Shown: one piece after another, positions 23,066 through 32,634 of the stretch | Layout of the letters: the number at the start of each line of letters is the position of its first letter | How positions within the stretch are numbered: the first letter of the stretch is position 1 | From: Streptomyces sp. | GTDB taxonomy: Bacteria; Actinomycetota; Actinomycetes; Streptomycetales; Streptomycetaceae | Assembly: GCF_031181705.1 (NCBI RefSeq) | Contig: NZ_JAPSKN010000043.1 | Coordinates: forward strand, 1 to 32,634 | Direction: 5' to 3' | Length of the DNA stretch: 32,634 bases | Notes under the pieces: model-generated | Databases searched by the model: none | Seen by the model: the letters and a program-made list of their open reading frames with translations, nothing else | Told to the model about the DNA's origin: nothing | Translations under genes and position numbers: made by a program

Positions 23066-24939
23066 CCACCCGCCTGACCGTCGCACAAGCGCTGGTCCGC
23101 TTCCTCGCCGCCCAGTACACCGAGCGCGACGGTGTCCGGCAGCGGCTCATCGGCGCCACCTGGGGCATCTTCGGCCACGGCAACGTGGCCGGCCTCGGCC
23201 AGGCACTCCTGGAGCACGCCGACGCGATGCCCTTCCACCAGGGCCGCAACGAACAGGCCATGGTGCACGCGGCGGTCGGCTACGCCCGCCAGTCCAACCG
23301 CCTGTCCACGCACGCGGTGACGACCTCCATCGGCCCGGGCGCCACCAACCTGGTCACCGGCGCGGCCCTCGCCACCATCAACCACCTGCCGGTGCTGCTC
23401 CTGCCCGGCGACACCTTCGCCACCCGCCCCGCCGACCCGGTCCTGCAGCAGCTGGAAGTGCCGTACGCCGGTGACGTGTCGGTCAACGACTGCCTGCGCC
23501 CGGTGTCGAGGTACTTCGACCGGATCACCCGCCCCGAGGCGCTGATGCCGTCGGCGCTGAACGCGATGCGCGTGCTCACCGACCCGGTCGGGACCGGTGC
23601 CGTCACCCTCGCCCTGCCGCAGGACGTGCAGGCCGAGGCGTACGACTGGCCCGAGGAGTTCTTCGCCGGGCGCGTCTGGACCGTACGGCGTCCGGGCGCC
23701 GACCCGGCGGAACTCGCCGAGGCCGTGCGCACGATCCGGGCGGCGAAGCGGCCGTTGGTCGTCGCGGGCGGCGGCGTCCACCACAGCCGTGCCGAGGAGG
23801 CACTCGCCGAGTTCGCCGAGACCACCGGCATCCCGGTCGCCTCCACCCAGGCCGGCAAGGGATCCCTGCGCCACGACCACCCCCAGGACGTCGGCGGCAT
23901 CGGCCACACCGGCACCGCCACGGCGGACGAACTGGCCCGCACCGCCGACCTGGTGATCGGCGTCGGCACCCGCTACACCGACTTCACCACCGCCTCCGGC
24001 ACCCTCTTCGCCAACCCGGACGTGCGGTTCCTGAACCTCAACATCGCCCCCTTCGACGCCCACAAGCTCGCCGGGCAGCCCCTGGTCGCGGACGCCCGCA
24101 GCGGACTGCGGGAGCTCACGGACGCCCTGCGCCCGCACGGCCACCGGGTCGCCGGCACCTACGCCGCCGAGTACACCGAGGACAAGGAGCGCTGGGAGCA
24201 GCGCGTCGACGCCTGCTACGAGGTCGACGAACCGGACACCCGCCCCACCCAGCCCCAGGTCCTCGGCGCCCTGGACGCCCTCGTCGACGCCTCGGACATC
24301 CTGATCAACGCGGCCGGTTCCCTCCCCGGTGACCTGCACAAGCTCTGGCGGACCCGGTCCCGCGACCAGTACCACCTGGAGTACGGCTACTCCTGCATGG
24401 GCTACGAGATCCCGGCCGCCATCGGCGCGAAGCTGGCCGCACCGGACCGGCCCGTGTGGGCGCTGGTCGGCGACGGCACCTACCTGATGATGCCGACGGA
24501 GATCGTCACGGCCGTGCAGGAGGGCGTCGCGATCAAGGTCCTGATCATCCAGAACCACGGCTACGCCTCCATCGGCGGCCTGTCCGAGTCGGTCGGCGGC
24601 GAGCGCTTCGGCACGGCGTACCGCTACCCGTCCGAGGACGGCTCGTACACCGGCCCGCCGCTGCCGGTGGACCTCGCCGCCAACGCGGCCAGCCTCGGCA
24701 TGCGCGTGCTGCGCGCCAAGACCGTGCGGGCCCTGCGGGAGGCCCTCGCCGAAGCCCGGGCCGCCGACACTCCCACATGTGTCTACGTGGAGACCCAAAC
24801 GGCAGACACAGTGTCGGGCGCGCCCCCGGCGCAGGCCTGGTGGGATGTACCCGTGGCCGAGACCGCGACACGGCCGTCCGCGGTCAAGGCACGTGAGCTG
24901 TACGAACGGCACGTCTCCACCCGACGCCGCCATCTGTGA
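23062..24939 (+). CDS. iolD: 3D-(3,5/4)-trihydroxycyclohexane-1,2-dione acylhydrolase IolD
   Basis: The 625-aa protein is a thiamine-diphosphate enzyme of the acetolactate-synthase fold that hydrolyses the ring of trihydroxycyclohexanedione to 5-deoxy-D-glucuronate. It shows the N-terminal PYR domain with GIFGHGNVAGLGQ and the catalytic glutamate in HQGRNEQAM, a central domain (PLVVAGGGVHHSRAEEALAEF) and the C-terminal ThDP/Mg motif starting GDGTYLMMPTEIVTAVQEG and ending with IIQNHGYASIG. The ATG at 23062 overlaps iolB's stop and begins MTTRLTVAQALVRFLAAQY, the family start. mmsA follows after 14 bases. Confidence 0.95.
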   Translation: MTTRLTVAQALVRFLAAQYTERDGVRQRLIGATWGIFGHGNVAGLGQALLEHADAMPFHQGRNEQAMVHAAVGYARQSNRLSTHAVTTSIGPGATNLVTGAALATINHLPVLLLPGDTFATRPADPVLQQLEVPYAGDVSVNDCLRPVSRYFDRITRPEALMPSALNAMRVLTDPVGTGAVTLALPQDVQAEAYDWPEEFFAGRVWTVRRPGADPAELAEAVRTIRAAKRPLVVAGGGVHHSRAEEALAEFAETTGIPVASTQAGKGSLRHDHPQDVGGIGHTGTATADELARTADLVIGVGTRYTDFTTASGTLFANPDVRFLNLNIAPFDAHKLAGQPLVADARSGLRELTDALRPHGHRVAGTYAAEYTEDKERWEQRVDACYEVDEPDTRPTQPQVLGALDALVDASDILINAAGSLPGDLHKLWRTRSRDQYHLEYGYSCMGYEIPAAIGAKLAAPDRPVWALVGDGTYLMMPTEIVTAVQEGVAIKVLIIQNHGYASIGGLSESVGGERFGTAYRYPSEDGSYTGPPLPVDLAANAASLGMRVLRAKTVRALREALAEARAADTPTCVYVETQTADTVSGAPPAQAWWDVPVAETATRPSAVKARELYERHVSTRRRHL

Positions 24940-24953
24940 AGGAGTTCCCGGCC

Positions 24954-26456
24954 ATGACGAAGATCGTCAACCACTGGATCGGCGGCAAGACCGTCGAAGG
25001 CGCCTCGGGCACGCACGGGCCGGTGACCAACCCGGCGACCGGCGAGGTCACGACGAAGGTCGCGTTCGCCTCGGTCGACGAGGTGGACGCGGCGGTCGCG
25101 GCCGCCAAGGAGGCCTTCACCACCTGGGGCCAGTCCTCGCTGGCCCAGCGGACCTCGATCCTGTTCAGGTTCCGCGCGCTGCTCGACGCCAACCGGGACG
25201 CGATCGCCGAGCTGATCACCGCCGAGCACGGCAAGGTCCACTCCGACGCCCTCGGCGAGGTCGCCCGCGGCCTGGAGATCGTCGACCTGGCCTGCGGCAT
25301 CAGCGTCCAGCTGAAGGGCGAGCTGTCCACGCAGGTCGCGAGTCGCGTCGACGTCTCCTCCATCCGCCAGCCGCTCGGCGTCGTCGCGGGCATCACGCCG
25401 TTCAACTTCCCGGCGATGGTGCCGATGTGGATGTTCCCGATCGCCATCGCCTGCGGCAACACGTTCGTGCTGAAGCCGTCCGAGAAGGACCCGTCGGCGT
25501 CGGTCAAACTCGCCGAGCTGCTGGCGGAGGCCGGTCTCCCGGAGGGCGTCTTCAACGTCGTCCACGGCGACAAGGTGGCCGTGGACCGCCTGCTGGAGCA
25601 CCCGGACGTCAAGGCCGTCTCGTTCGTCGGCTCGACCCCGATCGCCCGCTACATCCACACCACCGCCTCCGCCAACGGCAAGCGCGTCCAGGCGCTCGGC
25701 GGCGCGAAGAACCACATGCTGGTCCTCCCGGACGCCGACCTGGACGCCGCGGCCGACGCCGCCGTCTCGGCCGCCTACGGCTCCGCCGGCGAGCGCTGCA
25801 TGGCCATCTCCGCGGTCGTCGCGGTCGGCGCCATCGGCGACGAACTGGTGGAGAAGATCCGCGAGCGCGCCGAGAAGATCAAGATCGGCCCCGGTGACGA
25901 CCCGGCGTCGGAGATGGGCCCGCTCATCACCAAGGCCCACCGCGACAAGGTGGCCTCCTACGTCGAGGGCGCGGCGGCCGAGGGCTGCGAGGTCGTGCTG
26001 GACGGCACCGGCTACACCGTCGACGGCCACGAGGACGGCCACTGGATCGGCATCTCCCTGCTCGACAAGGTGCCCACCTCCGCCAAGGCCTACCAGGACG
26101 AGATCTTCGGCCCGGTCCTGTGCGTGCTGCGCACGGAGACCTACGAAGAAGCCCTGGACCTGATCAACGCCTCGCCGTTCGGCAACGGCACCGCGATCTT
26201 CACCCGGGACGGCGGCGCGGCCCGCCGCTTCCAGCTGGAGGTCGAGGCCGGCATGGTCGGCGTGAACGTCCCGATCCCGGTCCCCGTGGGCTACCACAGC
26301 TTCGGCGGCTGGAAGGATTCCCTCTTCGGCGACCACCACATCTACGGCAACGACGGCACGCACTTCTACACCCGCGGCAAGGTCGTCACCACGCGCTGGC
26401 CGGACCCGGCCGACGCCCCGGCGGGCGTGGACCTGGGCTTTCCGCGCAACCACTGA
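24954..26456 (+). CDS. mmsA: Methylmalonate/malonate-semialdehyde dehydrogenase (CoA-acylating)
   Basis: The 500-aa aldehyde dehydrogenase would oxidise malonate semialdehyde to acetyl-CoA (IolA role) and methylmalonate semialdehyde to propionyl-CoA (MmsA role in valine catabolism). The catalytic cysteine is Cys282 in YGSAGERCMAIS. In place of the general-base ELGGK of hydrolytic enzymes it reads QALGGAKNH, as expected for the CoA-dependent type. ITPFNFPAMVPMWMFPIAI and FVGSTPIARYIHTTA are family hallmarks. I prefer the ATG at 24954, preceded by GAAGGAG at 24939-24944, over the GTG at 24936 inside that site. It ends the iol operon and a strong terminator follows. Confidence 0.95.
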   Translation: MTKIVNHWIGGKTVEGASGTHGPVTNPATGEVTTKVAFASVDEVDAAVAAAKEAFTTWGQSSLAQRTSILFRFRALLDANRDAIAELITAEHGKVHSDALGEVARGLEIVDLACGISVQLKGELSTQVASRVDVSSIRQPLGVVAGITPFNFPAMVPMWMFPIAIACGNTFVLKPSEKDPSASVKLAELLAEAGLPEGVFNVVHGDKVAVDRLLEHPDVKAVSFVGSTPIARYIHTTASANGKRVQALGGAKNHMLVLPDADLDAAADAAVSAAYGSAGERCMAISAVVAVGAIGDELVEKIRERAEKIKIGPGDDPASEMGPLITKAHRDKVASYVEGAAAEGCEVVLDGTGYTVDGHEDGHWIGISLLDKVPTSAKAYQDEIFGPVLCVLRTETYEEALDLINASPFGNGTAIFTRDGGAARRFQLEVEAGMVGVNVPIPVPVGYHSFGGWKDSLFGDHHIYGNDGTHFYTRGKVVTTRWPDPADAPAGVDLGFPRNH

Positions 26457-26468
26457 CACCCTGCTCCC

Positions 26469-26503
26469 GGGGCCGTCCGCATGGCGGACGGCCCCACTTT
26501 TTT
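26469..26503 (+). terminator. Intrinsic terminator of the iol operon
   Basis: GGGGCCGTCCGC (26469-26480) pairs perfectly with GCGGACGGCCCC (26484-26495) across a 3-base loop and is followed by AC and six T residues. This is the clearest rho-independent terminator in the window, 12 bases after the mmsA stop. Confidence 0.95.
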
Positions 26504-26617
26504 GCCCGCCCGGCCTGCGGTTCCCGCACTCGCCAGGTCCGTGGCGCAGAAGCCCTGACGCAACGCTAACGCGCGAATGAGCGTCCATGTGCTGCGGATT
26601 TCGTATGTGAACAGCCA

Positions 26618-26647
26618 TTGACGTGATGGTTTCCGTCGATGTTGCAT
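26618..26647 (+). promoter_or_regulatory. Possible promoter for a leaderless permease mRNA
   Basis: TTGACG (26618-26623), an 18-base spacer and TTGCAT (26642-26647) end seven bases before the GTG at 26655, which has no Shine-Dalgarno sequence. The -10 lacks the usual A at its second position, so support is moderate. Confidence 0.35.
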
Positions 26648-26654
26648 CCCTCAC

Positions 26655-28043
26655 GTGACCGACACCCTCACCCCCGTCGAAGCCGCCGTCGCGCAGGCGT
26701 CGGGCGGCCCCGAGAAGCTGAAGCGCTCCATCGGAGTCGTCGGCGGCACCCTGCTGACCCTCTCCTGCGTGACCCCGGCCTCCACGCTGTTCGTGGTCGT
26801 CCCGGACCTGTTCGGCACCCTCGGCACCGCCACGGCCCTGACGATCGCCATCGGCTGCCTGCTCTGTGTCGCCGTGGCGTTCTGCTACTCGGAGCTGGGC
26901 ACCCTCGTCCCCAGCGCCGGTGGCGAGTACGCCATGGTCTCCACGCTGGCCGGGCGCCTCGCCGGCTGGCTGGTCTTCGTGCTGTCCCTGCTGGTCGTGA
27001 TGATCGTCCCGCCGGTCATCGCGATGGGCACCGCCGACTACCTCGCCCCGCTGGTGCACCTCGACCCGTCCTGGACGGGCGCCTCGGTGATGCTCCTCGC
27101 CACCCTCGCCGGCCTGCTCGACCTGCGGGCCAACGCCTGGATCACCGGCGTCTTCCTGGTCCTGGAGGTCATCGCGGCGGCGGTCGTGGCGGTCCTGGGC
27201 TTCACGCACGCCGAGCGCGGCGCCGGCAGCCTGGTCTCTCTGCGGGTCGCGGGCCCGGACGGCGCTCCCGACACGGTGACGGCCCTCCTGGTCGTCTCCG
27301 GCCTCGCGATCGCACTGTTCGTCACGCAGGGCTTCTCCACGGCCGTCTACCTCTCCGAGGAACTGGAGGACCCCCGCCGCTCGGTGGCCCGCACGGTCCT
27401 GGCCACCCTCGCCATCTCCGCCGTGATCATCCTGGTCCCGGTCGCGGCCATCACCCTGGGCGCCCCCGACCTCGCCGCACTGACCGGCGGGGACATCTCC
27501 ACCATGGTCACCGCCTGGTCCAGCACGGCCGTCGGCACGTTCGTCAGCCTCTGCGTGGCCCTCGCGATCATCAACGCGGGGATCGTCATGGTCGTCCAGA
27601 ACTCCCGCGTGCTGTTCGCCTCGGCCCGCGACAAGGCCTGGCCCGCCCCGGTGAACACCCTCTTCTCCCGCCTCGGCCGCTTCGGCTCCCCCTGGGTCTC
27701 CACCCTCGCGGTCGGCGTCCCCGGCGCGGCCCTGTGCTTCGTGGACCTGGACACCCTGTACGGCGTCACGGGCGTCTCGGTGACGGGCATGTACCTCCTG
27801 GTCGCCGTCGCCGCCCTGCTCTCCCGCCGCGGCACCCACCGGCACACCCGGGCCTGGCGCATGCCCCTGTGGCCGGCGGCCCCGCTCCTGCTGATCGTGG
27901 TCCTGGTCTACGTCCTCGTGCAGCAGGAGCCGGCGTACCTGCTCTGGACGGGCGGCATCACCGCGGCGGCGACCCTGTACTGGGCCCTGTACCTGCGCCC
28001 GCGCAGGCAGACGCGCTGGCTGGTGTCGGTACCCGAGGCGTAA
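26655..28043 (+). CDS. APC-superfamily amino acid/polyamine permease
   Basis: The 462-aa membrane protein has about 12 hydrophobic segments and APC features: the unwound first helix region SIGVVGGTLLTLSCVTPASTLFVVVP, YSELGTLVPSAGGEYAMVSTLAGRLAGWLV in helices 2-3, and GFSTAVYLSEELEDPRRSVARTV in the helix 6 loop, a signature of amino acid permeases. It would import an amino acid, amine or similar solute with a cation. Substrate cannot be assigned. Position after the iol operon is beyond a strong terminator, so it is an independent unit. GTG at 26655 is the only plausible start; the next methionine lies after two membrane segments. Confidence 0.88.
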   Translation: MTDTLTPVEAAVAQASGGPEKLKRSIGVVGGTLLTLSCVTPASTLFVVVPDLFGTLGTATALTIAIGCLLCVAVAFCYSELGTLVPSAGGEYAMVSTLAGRLAGWLVFVLSLLVVMIVPPVIAMGTADYLAPLVHLDPSWTGASVMLLATLAGLLDLRANAWITGVFLVLEVIAAAVVAVLGFTHAERGAGSLVSLRVAGPDGAPDTVTALLVVSGLAIALFVTQGFSTAVYLSEELEDPRRSVARTVLATLAISAVIILVPVAAITLGAPDLAALTGGDISTMVTAWSSTAVGTFVSLCVALAIINAGIVMVVQNSRVLFASARDKAWPAPVNTLFSRLGRFGSPWVSTLAVGVPGAALCFVDLDTLYGVTGVSVTGMYLLVAVAALLSRRGTHRHTRAWRMPLWPAAPLLLIVVLVYVLVQQEPAYLLWTGGITAAATLYWALYLRPRRQTRWLVSVPEA

Positions 28044-28076
28044 GGGCTGCCTCTCTTGAAGCGCCGGGGGCTGCAT

Positions 28077-28145
28077 GCCCCAAGGGGCGCGGGGAACCGC
28101 GCGAACAGCCACCAAGCACCCGCACCCGGCAACGCACAGCCCCCC
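28077..28145. repeat. Streptomyces dispersed repeat (GGGGCGCGGGGAAC type)
   Basis: The stretch opens GCCCCAAGGGGCGCGGGGAA and continues through AACAGCCACCAAGCACCCGC to a C-rich end. From memory this is one of the commonest short dispersed sequences between Streptomyces genes. It forms two small hairpins, GCCCC/GGGGC (28077-28088) and CGCGG/CCGCG (28088-28101). It may help end the permease transcript. The rest of the 28044-28268 gap holds nested repeats: GTACAC/GTGTAC at 28161-28166 and 28191-28196 around CGGAAATTCCG at 28181-28191. Confidence 0.6.
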
Positions 28146-28256
28146 GCCGAACTCGAAGCCGTACACCACCCGCAGTACGCCGGAAATTCCGTGTACACCC
28201 CTGGAAGGCCCCGCACTTCGGTCTCCGGTCGACATCTCATCGACAGGTTCACCCCG

Positions 28257-28262
28257 TACCGT
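28257..28262 (+). promoter_or_regulatory. -10-like box before the hydrolase-ATPase gene
   Basis: TACCGT fits TAnnnT and lies six bases before the ATG at 28269. No Shine-Dalgarno sequence is present, so a leaderless mRNA is likely. The -35 is not obvious. Confidence 0.38.
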
Positions 28263-28268
28263 TGACGC

Positions 28269-30922
<2,654 letters not shown>

Positions 30923-30926
<4 letters not shown>

Positions 30927-31789
30927 GCACGCTCGCCGAGCCGCCCGTCGAGGTCGCCGACGGCTACCGCGCGGGCCGCACCCTGCCCTTCCGCGTCGAG
31001 CTGGTGAGGCAGCTGAAGCGGCGCCGCACGATGGTCATGGGCGGCGTCCTGTTCGCCCTGCCGGTCATCCTGCTCATCGCCTTCCAGGTCGGCGGCGACC
31101 CGGGCGGCGGCAACAACCGCGTCAACCTCATGGACACGGCGACCGCGTCCGGGGCCAACTTCGCCGCGGTCAACCTCTTCTCCGCCGCCGGCTTCCTGCT
31201 CGTCATACCCGTCGCCCTGTTCTGCGGCGACACGGTCGCCTCGGAGGCCGGCTGGTCGTCCCTGCGCTACCTGCTCGCGGCCCCCGTGCCCCGGGCCCGG
31301 CTGCTGTGGTCCAAGCTCGCCGTCGGGCTCACCCTGAGCTTCGCGGCGATGGTCCTGCTCCCGGTCGTCGCCCTCGCCGTCGGCACGGCCGCCTACGGCT
31401 GGGGCCCGCTCGAACTGCCCACCGGCGGCAGTCTGCCCACCGGCACGGCGGCCCAGCGCCTCCTGATCGTCGTGGCCTACATCATGGTGTCCCAACTGGT
31501 CACCGCGGGCCTCGCGTTCTGGCTGTCCACCCGCACGGACGCCCCGCTCGGCGCGGTCGGCGGCGCGGTGTTCCTCACCATCATCGGCAGCGTCCTGGAC
31601 GAGGTGACGGCCCTCGGCGACTGGCGCCACTTCCTGCCCGCGCACTGGCAGTACGCCTGGCTCGACGCCGTCCGGCCGCAGCTGGAGTGGTCGGACATGA
31701 TCCAGGGCACGTCGATCTCCGTGACCTACGCGCTGGTGCTGTTCGCCCTGGCCTTCCGCGGGTTCGCACGCAAGGACATCGTCTCCTAG
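30923..31789 (+). CDS. ABC-2 type transporter permease
   Basis: The 288-aa protein has about six hydrophobic segments (VMGGVLFALPVILLIAF; AAVNLFSAAGFLLVIPVALFCG; LSFAAMVLLPVVALAVG; LLIVVAYIMVSQLVTAGLAFWL; AVGGAVFLTIIGSVL; ISVTYALVLFALAFRGFARKD) in the ABC-2 export arrangement, with the cytoplasmic SEAGWSSLRYLLAAPVPRARLLWSKL loop that contacts the ATPase. Coupled by ATGA overlap to the hydrolase-ATPase gene, it completes a heteromeric exporter. Its TAG stop spans the junction with the IS630-like element: TA is the target duplication and G the first base of the element. The C-terminus is nevertheless unchanged, because the right-hand flank also restores TAG. Confidence 0.88.
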
Positions 31790-31813
31790 TGCTCTGACCG
31801 GGAAGGTTCGCCG
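31789..31813 (+). repeat. Left terminal inverted repeat
   Basis: Starts GTGCTCTGACCGGGAAGGTT. It differs from the right repeat at positions 6, 16 and 22. The preceding TA belongs to the target duplication and to the permease stop codon. Confidence 0.8.
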
Positions 31814-31842
31814 GGTTGGTGGTCACGACGGTTGGAGGTGCG

Positions 31843-31977
31843 GTGACGTCCGATCCGATCGCTGGAGGCGCGGTGGCTGAGCCTGCCCGTGTACGCAGAC
31901 TGACCGGCCAGGAGGGGCAGAAGCGCAGCGAAAAGGGCATCCGCTGGGGCGGACGCCCCCTCGACACCGCAGCCTGA
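31843..31977 (+). pseudogene. Internally deleted IS630-family transposase
   Basis: A GTG at 31843 behind GGAGGTG opens a 44-codon frame: MTSDPIAGGA, then VAEPARVRRLTGQEGQK, then RSEKGIRWGGRPLDTAA and a stop. The middle block matches my memory of the N-terminus of Streptomyces IS630 transposases, and the last block their extreme C-terminus. They are joined in frame, so some 300 codons with the DDE catalytic domain are missing. The product could only be a short peptide. The in-frame join argues for one clean internal deletion rather than gradual decay. Confidence 0.72.
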
Positions 31978-32048
31978 CCAACCGCGAACAGCGGCCACCG
32001 GACGCCGACGGGGCGAGTTCGACAGAAGGACAGCGACAGAAGGATGAC

Positions 32049-32426
32049 TCAGGAGGCGAACGGCTCGATCTCCCCCGCGAAGACAATGACCTGGTCGATG
32101 AGGCTCCGTCGCAGATGGACGACGTCCGTTCCTGCCAGGCGGGGGCCTCCATCAGGCGTGGTGAAGACCCACTCGTACCGGGCCCATTCGTCAGGCATGT
32201 CCACCGCTGAGCAGCGCACCATCGTGCCGGTCCCCGCCGGGTGGCGTCGGATGTCCAGCACGAACCGCTCGACCGCCGCGATTCCTTCGCTGCGACCCAA
32301 CGGTCCCCAGAAGATCACGTCCGAGGTCAGTGCCTGGGAGAGCAGAGCAGTCACATAGCTGTCGTCCGAGGCGTTGAACGCGGAGATGAACGTGTCGATC
32401 GCGGAGCGTGCGGTCTCTTCCTGCAT
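32049..32426 (-). CDS. NTF2-like (SnoaL-type) fold protein, passenger of the element
   Basis: The 125-aa protein has the SnoaL/NTF2-like alpha+beta cone: an N-terminal helix pair (RSAIDTFISAFNASDDSYVTALLSQ), SDVIFWGPLGRSEGIAAVERFVLDIRRH, then strands MVRCSAVDMPDEWARYEWVFTTPDG, GTDVVHLRRSLIDQVIVFAGEIEPF. Members are small enzymes or ligand binders; no catalytic residue set can be assigned. It is intact, with normal codon bias though slightly less GC-biased than neighbours. It lies between the transposase remnant and the right repeat of the IS630-like element. The ATG at 32426 has only GGGG close upstream. CGAGCGCTCG, a perfect palindrome at 32451-32460, lies in its promoter region. Confidence 0.8.
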   Translation of the reverse strand: MQEETARSAIDTFISAFNASDDSYVTALLSQALTSDVIFWGPLGRSEGIAAVERFVLDIRRHPAGTGTMVRCSAVDMPDEWARYEWVFTTPDGGPRLAGTDVVHLRRSLIDQVIVFAGEIEPFAS

Positions 32427-32483
32427 GCCCCAGTAATACCAGCCGTTACGCGAGCGCTCGTCCCACGAGCCGCCTTCCGATCA

Positions 32484-32508
32484 CGGTGAACCATCCCGGT
32501 CACAGCAC
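32484..32508 (-). repeat. Right terminal inverted repeat
   Basis: Read on the minus strand it starts GTGCTGTGACCGGGATGGTT, pairing with the left repeat with three mismatches. TA follows at 32509-32510. Confidence 0.8.
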
Positions 32509-32634
32509 TAGACAGACGGAGGGTCCCCCGCCGATTCCCGCGAGGACCGGTCGAGGAGTTCCGGCTGATCGGCTACGACAACCGCCGGGTCGCCGCGCCG
32601 GCTCGCCGAGGCGATCGCCACCGCACGCCGCCTG
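32508..32634 (-). other. End of a gene entering from the right (two readings)
   Basis: On the minus strand an open frame of 41 codons enters from beyond the window and ends ...SSRESAGDPPSV at a TAG (32508-32510) formed by the element junction; about 80 percent of its codons end in G or C. On the plus strand 32550-32594 reads VEEFRLIGYDNRRVA, which resembles the YRLIGYENR motif at the end of some von Willebrand factor A proteins, but the following residues do not continue that family, so it would be a degraded remnant. I cannot decide between them from 124 bases. Confidence 0.25.

Larger units (their letters stand above)
31789..32508. mobile_element. Non-autonomous IS630-like element with passenger gene
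   Basis: A 720-bp unit is bounded by 25-bp inverted repeats (31789-31813 and 32484-32508, 22 of 25 matching; both begin GTGCT and contain TGACCGGGA and GGTTC) and flanked by TA on each side (31787-31788, 32509-32510), the target duplication of IS630/Tc1-type elements. Inside are a transposase frame reduced to its ends (31843-31977) and a complete NTF2-like gene on the opposite strand. It cannot encode its own transposase and would depend on a full-length relative elsewhere in the genome. Family assignment rests on TA duplication and the residual protein ends. Confidence 0.8.

Noticed and set aside
31786..31998. Minus-strand frames over the left part of the IS630-like element
   Set aside because: The plus-strand frame ends are recognisable transposase termini with a binding site; the minus frames show no family.

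Overview
The window is chromosomal DNA of a Streptomyces or close relative. GC is very high with strong G/C preference at third codon positions, GTG starts and 4-bp gene overlaps are frequent, and several families are typical of the genus (WhiJ-like XRE regulator with DUF397 partner, PucR regulator, CsoR-type copper operator, fused RbsC-RbsB). From memory, and not verified, the order resembles the S. coelicolor block around citA/SCO2736. No rRNA or tRNA gene was recognised.

Layout. (1) 162-6002, minus strand: a ribose-type sugar operon reading regulator (LacI family), rbsA, fused rbsC-rbsB, rbsK, rbsD. It has two near-identical LacI operators upstream and a strong hairpin terminator after rbsD. 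(2) 6219-8957: a cupin, a RibD/DHFR-fold reductase, and a small regulatory island in which a divergent pair of small genes faces an XRE regulator plus DUF397 protein. (3) 8992-12748: a RecD2-like helicase and citrate synthase. (4) 12749-13395: a 647-bp gap dense in hairpins and repeats, a candidate non-coding RNA locus. (5) 13396-16011: copA and copZ behind a CsoR-type operator, divergent from a zinc alcohol dehydrogenase. (6) 17342-20267: an orphan AlpA-like DNA-binding protein, a PucR regulator divergent from an HSL-type esterase, and another cupin. (7) 20414-26456: an inositol-catabolism operon iolC, Cgl0159-type aldolase candidate, iolB, iolD, mmsA/iolA, with a good promoter in front and a perfect terminator behind. 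The first steps (iolG, iolE), a transporter and a recognisable iolR are not here. (8) 26655-31789: an APC permease, then a two-gene ABC exporter whose ATPase is fused to a membrane-anchored extracytoplasmic S15-type peptidase/hydrolase. (9) 31787-32510: a 720-bp non-autonomous IS630-like element with 25-bp terminal inverted repeats and a TA duplication. It holds a transposase reading frame reduced to its two ends and carries an NTF2-like gene as apparent passenger.

How the parts work together. The rbs genes would import and phosphorylate a pentose. The iol genes would take trihydroxycyclohexanedione through deoxyglucuronate, 5-dehydro-2-deoxygluconate and its 6-phosphate to DHAP and malonate semialdehyde, then to acetyl-CoA, which feeds citrate synthase like any acetyl-CoA. 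The most unusual items are the IS630-derived carrier, the peptidase-ABC ATPase fusion, the structured gap after citA, and a set of genes whose -10-like box lies six or seven bases before the start codon, suggesting leaderless mRNAs.
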